From positions 1 through 64,000 of the forward strand of contig NZ_LT855399.1 in assembly GCF_900184735.1 (NCBI RefSeq): a stretch of DNA of 64,000 nucleotides. The letters are read 5' to 3'. A program made the position numbers and the translations under genes. This DNA comes from Paucisalibacillus globulus. GTDB lineage: Bacteria; Bacillota; Bacilli; Bacillales; Amphibacillaceae. This document shows, one piece after another, positions 58,135-64,000 of this stretch. Below the pieces are notes generated by a model that worked only from the letters and a program-made list of their open reading frames with translations, was not told where the DNA came from and ran no database searches. The number at the start of each line of letters is the position of its first letter. Position 1 is the first letter of the stretch.

Positions 58135-61100
58135 TTATCTGATTGGTCTAGGTGGTCTAACGCTTTCATTACTTGCTACTGCAACGTAGATATCTACAGA
58201 TTTTCCACCATACGTGGCTGTTACTACAGTAATACCAGGATTTTTTCCTGTGATAATGCCTGTATCAACGGATGCGATGTTTTCGTTTGCTACTTCGTAA
58301 GTTGCTGATGCAGTTACATCGATTTCATCGCCATTTGATGTTATTGCATTGATGGTAACATTGCCGGTATCGCCTGCGGTTACCATCATGATCTCTGGAT
58401 CAGCTTCAAGTGACACAACTTCAGGTTCTGTGCCATCTTCTTCCGATACAGTCACATCCACCGTTACAGAATTATCACCGTAAGTTATGGTAACTGTTGT
58501 TTCACCAGAACCAACTGCGGTAATGACGCCTGCTTCTACAGTTGCTACGGATTCGTCTGCAACTGTGTACTCAGCTAGAGCTGTTACATCTTCTTCTGTA
58601 GACTCGTCACCAACTGTAGTAGTTTCTGTTACTACTACTGAAGCTGTTTCTCCTACTTCAAGGTCAACAGCATCTGGATTAACTTCTAGACTTACAACTG
58701 GTTCTGGGTCTTCACCTTGTTCAATTTCAAACTCTGCTTCGCCTCTATTACCAGCAGCATCCTCTACAGTAACAGTAACCATTTCAGCACCTTCAGGAAC
58801 ATCAATTTCGAATGAACCATCTTGGTTTAGTGTAAGAGGAACTTCATCTCCAGCTTCACCATTGCTTGTGACTACATAAGATGCATTTAACTTATCATTT
58901 AAGTCAAAATCCCAACCATAATCTACTAAAACATCGTTAAATTCCATATACTGGTCGTCAACATTACCTGAAAGTTTGTCGCCATCAACACTTCCAGAAA
59001 TTTCAGGATTAGTAGACTTTACAAATATTGGGCCAACCCATTCACTAATAACGTCACCAGGTGGTGTCAGAGCAGTATAGTCAATTGAATATACTCCATC
59101 TGGAATTGTTGTTAATTCTTGTGGTGGAGCCCAAGGTGTATAATCCCCAGTAATATTTAGATAGTAAGATCCAGCACCTAAGGAATTCCCAGCGTGTAGG
59201 TATCCAATGTAACCATCACCATAGTATCCACCATTTGGATTAGCGAAATCCCAAATTTCAAGGTAGTTTGTTAAAACATCCCCTGTAATTGTGAAATCAA
59301 GTCTTGCTACATCATTTACTCCATCACCATTGAAGGATAAATCAGTTTCAGAGATACTCATATCTCTTATTTCGTAAACTACCTCTTCCTCAGGACTAAA
59401 ATCAGCAGCAAATGGTAGAGATATTTGATTTTCTCCTCCATTGATATGGATATATCCTAAGAACTCGTCACCTCTTTGGGTTTCTTGTCCTCCAACTAAT
59501 AATTTTACTTCAATTAATTCTTCTCCATTTGGTTCTAATGTGAAGGACTGTATAGTAGACAGATAGGCATCATTAAATGGCTTTGTGACTTCTACATCTA
59601 CTTCGAACTCTCCACCTAATCCTTTTAGATCTTTCACACGAATAAATTTCGAGACAGAAATCTCTTCGCTTAGATCCTGTGGACCGAATGTAACGGTACC
59701 TTTATCATGCTGTACCCATTCACCACTTGCATCAAGTATTGCTTCATCCTCAGCATAAGCAAGTACACTTGGGAATGCAGCAGCATAAGCATCTACACGA
59801 CCTGCACCTTGATCAAAGACATCATATTGATCCTTATCAAGTAATTTTGCAGTATTAGATAGCGCTACTTTTACATCAAATGGGCCCCATTCTGGGTTTG
59901 CTTGTAAGATTAGGGCAGAGATTCCGGTAATATGTGGTGCTGACATAGATGTTCCAGTAAAACGGTCATATGACTCTGCATAGCTTGCATCTGGGAAATC
60001 CCATTTGTAAGCCGGTATGGAAGACATGATATTGGTTCCAGGTGCTAATACATCTGGTTTAATATCAAAGTTTGGTGTAGAAGGTCCACGTGAGCTCGAA
60101 TCATTGATCTCATCACCTTCAGATTGTGTAGAACTAAATTCTGCGAATGAGACAGTCCCTGGTCCTACTTCAAGTGCACTGCGAATTGCCTCACCGTCTG
60201 TTACAGACATATCAATTGTCGGTATAAAAGCAAATGAATCACCAAGGAAGATATCTGAAACATCTGGTGCATTTGTTCCTCCGGAGAAGTTATGGATAAT
60301 AGTTGCAATGGCACCATTCGCTTTTGCGTTTGCAATTTTATCCACAAAGGCAAGTTCTCCACGAGAGATTAATGCAACTTTTCCTTCAACATCTATTCCT
60401 TCATAGTCATTCACACTTCCAACTCCAGGAACCGCAACAAGCTCATACTCTCCGTCAAGTTGTGTAGCTAAATCCTGACCGAAAGTTGTTCCCATAAATT
60501 TTAATTCTTTAGAGTAACCGTAATCATTACTAGGAACAGAGACAGTTACTTCGGCACTATGTTGTGTTTCTGGATTTGTTGTATTACCTACAGTAATCCC
60601 TAAACGAGACGTTGCAGGTGTTGTTAAGGAACCACGATTAGGTCCAGAGTTACCGGAAGAAAGAACAGAAGTTACCCCAGCCATCATCGCATTATTAATC
60701 GCATAAGCTAAACTATCATTCTCAGAGTTACTTCCCCCACCAAGTGATAGGTTAATAACATCCATATCTTGAATAACAGCTTCTTCTACTGCTGCTATAA
60801 TACCAGCTGTAGAACCACTACCATACGCACCTAGCACACGATATGCATATAAATCAATCTCTGGAGCAATCCCTTTAATACCATATTCATTCGCACCAAT
60901 TGCAGCAATTGTTCCCGCTACGTGCGTTCCGTGATCTGTCCAGAATGTACGTCCGCTTGCATTTACTTCTGGCATATGTGCAGGTCGCTCTGCTGGAGAT
61001 GTTTCACGAGCATCATCATCTGCACGTTCACGATTATAATCTGAACTACTTTGTATAAAGTTCTTTCCACCTTTATAAATTCCTTGGAATTCAGGGTGGT

Positions 61101-61821
61101 CAGGATCAATACCAGTATCAAGTACTGCTACCTTGATTCCAGCACCTTTATAGCCTGCTTCCCAAATAGGTTCAATTCCTAAGTGATCGATACTAGTATT
61201 CATTTGAATACCAAATTCTGCATCTTTTTCAAGCTTAGAATCCAAATCTACTGGCTTCTTATTAGACACGTCTCTAGATTTGCGAACATCTTCTGCATAA
61301 ACAATTGTGTCTGGTTCTACTAGAGTTACGCCCTTAATACTTAATAGTTTGTAAAGGTCGTCCGCTTTTACTTCAGCAGAAAACCCGTTAAGTACTGTAT
61401 CGTATTCAAATCCTTTATTGAATAGGATATTTTTAGCATTCATTTCACTAAGTACACGGCCATGTTGTATATTAATTTTTTCACGAATTTCATTTGCTTT
61501 AGAACTTGATAAGGATTTCCCTTTTAAATCGGCAATCCCTTGTTCCAAAGCTACAGGTTTCTCTGAAAGATGGACAATAACGGGAACCATTTCATCGCCA
61601 GATAACCCGCTTAAATCCTTGTGTAACTTTGACTTCCCCTTTGATGTAGCTAGTTGCTCAGAAATTGCTTGTGCCTTTTCTACCATGGAGTCACTATTTT
61701 GCAAATCGTTTAATGATTGAGGACCATTCGCTTCTGTAGCAGATACAGGCAATACAAGCGAAAGCACCATCATAAAGGCTAGGAAACTACTAAGTAGTTT
61801 TGTAAGCTTTCTTTTCTTCAA
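58135..61821 (-). CDS. Secreted Vpr-like S8 serine protease with Big_2 repeats
   Basis: 1228 aa. Order: signal peptide (residues 1-28, ending LPVSA), an I9 inhibitor propeptide, and a subtilisin domain with Asp235 (VLDTGIDPDHP), His297 (DHGTHVAGT) and Ser625 (GTSMSAPH). A PA domain is inserted between His and Ser. Fn3-like C5a-peptidase domains follow, then two Big_2 Ig-like domains near residues 1060-1215 (VSLEVNPDAVDLEVGETASV, VSLEADPEIMMVTAGDTGNV). TTG 61821 follows a GGAGAAGGGAG site. It is an extracellular protease related to Vpr, which has no Big_2 tail. Confidence 0.93.
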   Translation of the reverse strand: MKKRKLTKLLSSFLAFMMVLSLVLPVSATEANGPQSLNDLQNSDSMVEKAQAISEQLATSKGKSKLHKDLSGLSGDEMVPVIVHLSEKPVALEQGIADLKGKSLSSSKANEIREKINIQHGRVLSEMNAKNILFNKGFEYDTVLNGFSAEVKADDLYKLLSIKGVTLVEPDTIVYAEDVRKSRDVSNKKPVDLDSKLEKDAEFGIQMNTSIDHLGIEPIWEAGYKGAGIKVAVLDTGIDPDHPEFQGIYKGGKNFIQSSSDYNRERADDDARETSPAERPAHMPEVNASGRTFWTDHGTHVAGTIAAIGANEYGIKGIAPEIDLYAYRVLGAYGSGSTAGIIAAVEEAVIQDMDVINLSLGGGSNSENDSLAYAINNAMMAGVTSVLSSGNSGPNRGSLTTPATSRLGITVGNTTNPETQHSAEVTVSVPSNDYGYSKELKFMGTTFGQDLATQLDGEYELVAVPGVGSVNDYEGIDVEGKVALISRGELAFVDKIANAKANGAIATIIHNFSGGTNAPDVSDIFLGDSFAFIPTIDMSVTDGEAIRSALEVGPGTVSFAEFSSTQSEGDEINDSSSRGPSTPNFDIKPDVLAPGTNIMSSIPAYKWDFPDASYAESYDRFTGTSMSAPHITGISALILQANPEWGPFDVKVALSNTAKLLDKDQYDVFDQGAGRVDAYAAAFPSVLAYAEDEAILDASGEWVQHDKGTVTFGPQDLSEEISVSKFIRVKDLKGLGGEFEVDVEVTKPFNDAYLSTIQSFTLEPNGEELIEVKLLVGGQETQRGDEFLGYIHINGGENQISLPFAADFSPEEEVVYEIRDMSISETDLSFNGDGVNDVARLDFTITGDVLTNYLEIWDFANPNGGYYGDGYIGYLHAGNSLGAGSYYLNITGDYTPWAPPQELTTIPDGVYSIDYTALTPPGDVISEWVGPIFVKSTNPEISGSVDGDKLSGNVDDQYMEFNDVLVDYGWDFDLNDKLNASYVVTSNGEAGDEVPLTLNQDGSFEIDVPEGAEMVTVTVEDAAGNRGEAEFEIEQGEDPEPVVSLEVNPDAVDLEVGETASVVVTETTTVGDESTEEDVTALAEYTVADESVATVEAGVITAVGSGETTVTITYGDNSVTVDVTVSEEDGTEPEVVSLEADPEIMMVTAGDTGNVTINAITSNGDEIDVTASATYEVANENIASVDTGIITGKNPGITVVTATYGGKSVDIYVAVASNESVRPPRPIR

Positions 61822-62007
61822 TTAAATTTCTCCCTTCTCCTCTTTTCCGTGTCATGACAAAGTAACGGAAATAAATACTTTTTACTACTTAAGTATGAAA
61901 ATCTATTAATCCCAATAAATGAATAATCATCCTTGATTAATAGATTCGATGTGCTGGAATCATCCCCCTTCCGTTTATTTTGATAGGTACAGATTTTTCA
62001 CTCTAAC

Positions 62008-62033
62008 ATTTTGTTCTTTATAAAGAACAAAAT
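62008..62033. promoter_or_regulatory. 26-bp perfect palindrome upstream of the protease gene
   Basis: The centre GTTCTTTATAAAGAAC (62013-62028) extends 5 bp further on each side as ATTTT/AAAAT-type arms, giving a perfect palindrome. A diverged copy, ATTCTTTATTGAGAAC, lies at about 62109-62124. Two copies upstream of a secreted protease suggest a repressor. The rest of 61822-62260 is AT-rich, with another inverted pair (AAATGAAAT/ATTTCATTT at 62042-62066). Confidence 0.6.
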
Positions 62034-62082
62034 AAGTAAAAAAATGAAATGAAAATTATTTCATTTAATTGAATTATACAAT

Positions 62083-62097
62083 AATATTAAGAAAATT
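62083..62097. promoter_or_regulatory. CodY-box-like site upstream of the protease gene
   Basis: AATATTAAGAAAATT matches the known CodY consensus AATTTTCWGAAAATT at 13 of 15 positions. CodY represses secreted proteases, including Vpr in Bacillus subtilis, when branched-chain amino acids and GTP are plentiful. Its distance from the start (about 260 bp) makes direct control uncertain. Confidence 0.45.
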
Positions 62098-62260
62098 CAA
62101 TAGAAAGTATTCTTTATTGAGAACATTTAATCTAATTGTAAAATTAAATCGTGTCATATAGTTAAGTGGGATTTATAAAAGAGGATAGTTTTGTACAAAT
62201 AGCTATGTTAAAATTATGAAAAGTGTAATAATTATTATTTTTAATGGGGAGGAGGGACTT

Positions 62261-62650
62261 TTGTTTAAAAACAAGATTTTTTCAATCATCTTCCTAGTAG
62301 GCACCATCATTACATGTATTGGAATCCTGCTACCTTGGATTGATACGATTTTTATGCCTTTCTTAGGCATTGGAACTTGGGGTGGCATGATTGTTTTCGC
62401 ATTGTTAATCAGTAATGTCTGCTGTTTTTTCTTCGTTAGGAAGAGAGTGAAGCTCAGTTCCGTTTTGTTTATTTTGTCTGGCATAATAACGATCGTAATT
62501 GTCTATCCACCAAAAGCGCTAGTTTCTGATCCTTTTGTAAGATATGGAATAGGTACATACGTTACGGCTATAGGGTACTCTTTTATCATTCTTTCTGGTA
62601 TTGGTGGATTGTTACAGTCCGAAAAGAGTGGTCCATTTGAGGACCATTAA
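62261..62650 (+). CDS. Four-helix membrane protein, 129 aa
   Basis: TTG 62261, behind GGGGAGGAGGG, begins FKNKIFSIIFLVGTIITCIGILLPWIDTIF; four membrane helices follow with a conserved-looking FVRYGIGTYVTAIGYSFIILSGIGGLLQS end. An in-frame ATG at 62216 lies ahead of the ribosome site and is not used. No family recognised. It stands alone between the protease promoter region and the second symporter operon. Confidence 0.65.
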   Translation: MFKNKIFSIIFLVGTIITCIGILLPWIDTIFMPFLGIGTWGGMIVFALLISNVCCFFFVRKRVKLSSVLFILSGIITIVIVYPPKALVSDPFVRYGIGTYVTAIGYSFIILSGIGGLLQSEKSGPFEDH

Positions 62651-62679
62651 AGAAAGTACAAAGCTATAAAAAGATATTT

Positions 62680-62730
62680 AACCATTCACTCGCCAAACAA
62701 AACCATTCAAACATAAAATCCAACCGTTTA
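62680..62730 (+). promoter_or_regulatory. Three direct repeats 21 bp apart, candidate LytTR regulator site
   Basis: AACCATTCAC (62680-62689), AACCATTCAA (62701-62710) and AACCGTTTAC (62722-62731) repeat at an exact 21-bp step, just upstream of the expected -35 of the second DUF485/symporter operon. Paired direct repeats at this spacing are how LytTR regulators bind. The regulator encoded at 56458-57210 is the obvious candidate. Confidence 0.65.
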
Positions 62731-62763
62731 CCCTGAATCAATATTATGAATGTCCAAAATTAT

Positions 62764-62788
62764 TATACTAATTAGTAAGCGCTTACAA
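62764..62788 (+). promoter_or_regulatory. -10 element and overlapping cre site for the second symporter operon
   Basis: TATACT (62764-62769) has no good -35 partner (ATATTA at 17 nt), as expected of an activator-dependent promoter. Just downstream, AGTAAGCGCTTACAA (62774-62788) read on the minus strand fits the CcpA cre consensus WTGNAANCGNWNNCW completely. CcpA bound over the transcription start would repress on glucose. Confidence 0.7.
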
Positions 62789-62825
62789 ATTAGGTTTAAT
62801 TTTTGGATATTAGGGGGATGGATTT

Positions 62826-63170
62826 ATGGCTCAACCAAAGCTTTCGAGTGAAAAGGACAATCGAGTTGATTTTGAACGAGTGGAGAGTAGTCCGCAGTTT
62901 AAGAAATTAATGGAGAACAAAAAGAAGTTTATTGTACCGATGACCATTTTCTTCTTGGTATTTTACTTTTTATTACCCATCTCAACATCCTATGGAACGT
63001 TTCTGAACACACCAGTCTTTGGTGACATTACTTGGGCTTGGGTATTTGCAGTTGCACAATTTGTGATGACCTGGGTTATTTGTTCGATCTATGTGAAAAA
63101 GGCTAATACCTTCGATAAAGATGCTGATCAAATTGTAAATGAGCAGATTGAAAAAGGAGGTAATGCCTAA
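62826..63170 (+). CDS. DUF485 domain membrane protein (second copy)
   Basis: 114 aa, paralogue of the protein at 52879: VESSPQFKKLMENKKKFIVPMTIFFLVFYFLLPISTSYG, then FGDITWAWVFAVAQFVMTWVICSIYVKKANTFDKDADQIV. Two membrane helices. AGGGGG precedes the ATG. Its stop overlaps the start of the symporter gene by one base, so the pair is coupled like the first one. Confidence 0.88.
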   Translation: MAQPKLSSEKDNRVDFERVESSPQFKKLMENKKKFIVPMTIFFLVFYFLLPISTSYGTFLNTPVFGDITWAWVFAVAQFVMTWVICSIYVKKANTFDKDADQIVNEQIEKGGNA

Positions 63171-64000
63171 TGGATCCGGTTGTTATTGTTCTATTTCTTG
63201 CAATCGTATTGCTAACCCTTGTCATTACGTATTATGCGGCTAAACGTACTAAGTCTACAGGTGATTTCTATACGGCTGGTGGGGGACTTACTGGATGGCA
63301 AAATGGACTCGCGATTGCTGGTGATTATTTATCCGCAGCATCCTTCTTGGGGATTGCAGGGGCGATTGCGCTAAATGGTTTTGATGGGTTTTTCTATAGT
63401 ATAGGATTTTTAATTGCGTACTTAGTGGTGTTGCTTCTGGTTGCAGAACCACTTCGTAACCTTGGGAAATACACCCTTGCAGATATGATTAACTCCCGAT
63501 TTAATGCAAAGAGAGTAAGGGGAGCGGCAGCACTTAGTACTATTACTATTGTACTTTTTTACATGATTGCACAATTAGTTGGTGCTGGTGCACTTATTCA
63601 ACTTTTATTTGATATTCCATACTGGATTGCTGTTTTAATCGTTGGAGTCATGATGACGATTTACGTTTTATTCGGTGGGATGATTGCAACAAGCTGGGTA
63701 CAGATAACTAAAGCAGTTCTGTTGATGGCTGGTATGGTGATTATTTCCTTTATTGTACTCATGAAGTTTAACTTCAATATTGGGGCAATGTTTTCTGAAG
63801 TAAAAACGGCAACAAGTCATGGTGCAGATTACTTAAACCCTGGAATTAAGTATGATGACCCATTAGGTACCATTTCCTTGATGTTGGCGTTAGTCCTTGG
63901 TACTGCTGGATTACCACATATTCTGATGCGTTTCTTTACGGTTAAGGATGCGAAGACAGCTAGGAGTTCTGTTATTACGGCAACATGGACCATTGGGATC
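63170..64000 (+). CDS. Sodium:solute symporter (ActP-like), partial at window end
   Basis: 277 codons are visible, open at the end. The sequence parallels the first symporter: DFYTAGGGLTGWQNGLAIAGDYLSAASFLGIAGAIALNGFDG and GTAGLPHILMRFFTVKDAKTARSS. It is the SSS-family carrier partner of the DUF485 protein. AAAGGAGG lies 8 nt before ATG 63170. About 230 residues should lie beyond the window. Confidence 0.9.
   Translation, partial: MDPVVIVLFLAIVLLTLVITYYAAKRTKSTGDFYTAGGGLTGWQNGLAIAGDYLSAASFLGIAGAIALNGFDGFFYSIGFLIAYLVVLLLVAEPLRNLGKYTLADMINSRFNAKRVRGAAALSTITIVLFYMIAQLVGAGALIQLLFDIPYWIAVLIVGVMMTIYVLFGGMIATSWVQITKAVLLMAGMVIISFIVLMKFNFNIGAMFSEVKTATSHGADYLNPGIKYDDPLGTISLMLALVLGTAGLPHILMRFFTVKDAKTARSSVITATWTIGI

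Noticed and set aside
57627-58169. 180-codon frame on the minus strand covering the second 21-bp array
   Set aside because: It overlaps the unknown gene at 57227-57892, the terminator and the array. Its N-terminal period of seven residues comes from the repeat.

Overview
The window is low-GC chromosomal DNA of a Gram-positive, rod-shaped firmicute of the family Bacillaceae. The evidence is AGGAGG-type ribosome binding sites, frequent TTG and GTG starts, sigma-A promoters of the TTGACA-17-TATAAT kind, a SAM-I riboswitch, a cre-like site, a CodY-like box, a seven-gene Mrp antiporter operon and a Vpr-like secreted protease. A halo- or alkali-tolerant relative of Oceanobacillus or Virgibacillus would fit, but the genus cannot be fixed from sequence reading alone. 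No rRNA or tRNA gene was seen.

Layout. 0.1-5.1 kb: a run of small co-directional accessory genes (DUF4177, GNAT, methyltransferase, small membrane proteins, SRPBCC, GyrI-like, DUF4362 lipoprotein, MORN/YwqK-like). 5.3-11.9 kb: DUF817 protein, two GNATs, an EamA exporter, a broken AbgB-like amidohydrolase joined to a broken YfcC-like transporter, and a class C beta-lactamase-like hydrolase. 12-14.2 kb: SpxH-like DsbA protein and FMN reductase, divergent from a TetR regulator. 14.3-18.8 kb: CueP-like lipoprotein, S41 peptidase, a 21-bp repeat array, an S1C protease and a zinc-ribbon/TPR protein. 19-20.3 kb: MscS channel, followed by a 52-bp repeat array. 20.9-26.7 kb: the mrpABCDEFG operon, divergent from a KdpD-like stress protein. 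27.5-34.3 kb: an integrase-like protein, small membrane genes, quinone oxidoreductase, YczE-like protein, an autoregulated XRE repressor with a membrane partner, and an ABC exporter. 34.4 kb: aldo/keto reductase. 35.6-45.4 kb: a ten-gene exopolysaccharide cluster. 45.4-51.9 kb: two frameshifted genes, a hydrolase, a holin-like toxin with a candidate antisense RNA, a 293-bp repeat element, a SAM riboswitch in front of an unknown gene, a DUF4097 protein and a GGCT-like protein. 52-52.8 kb: a second 52-bp array. 52.9-57.2 kb: DUF485/symporter with a LytS/LytR two-component system. 57.2-61.8 kb: an unknown gene, a second 21-bp array and a Vpr-like protease. 62.3-64 kb: a membrane protein and a second DUF485/symporter pair, cut by the window end.

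How it works together. The polysaccharide cluster holds a phosphoglycosyl transferase, a glycosyltransferase, a deacetylase, a ligase/polymerase, a Wzz-like modulator with its BY-kinase, a flippase, a GNAT/FemX-like transferase, a CDP-alcohol phosphotransferase with an altered motif, and GalE. The LytS/LytR pair sits with one symporter, and three direct repeats 21 bp apart lie in front of the paralogous symporter operon, next to a cre-like site. This suggests ligand-induced, catabolite-repressed uptake of a small carboxylate.

The least explained features are four tandem-repeat arrays. Two of 21-bp units each abut the stop codon of a serine-protease gene. Two of 52-bp units belong to one family and lie in opposite orientation. 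Three single-base frameshifts and one deletion fusion suggest gene decay, or in part sequencing errors.
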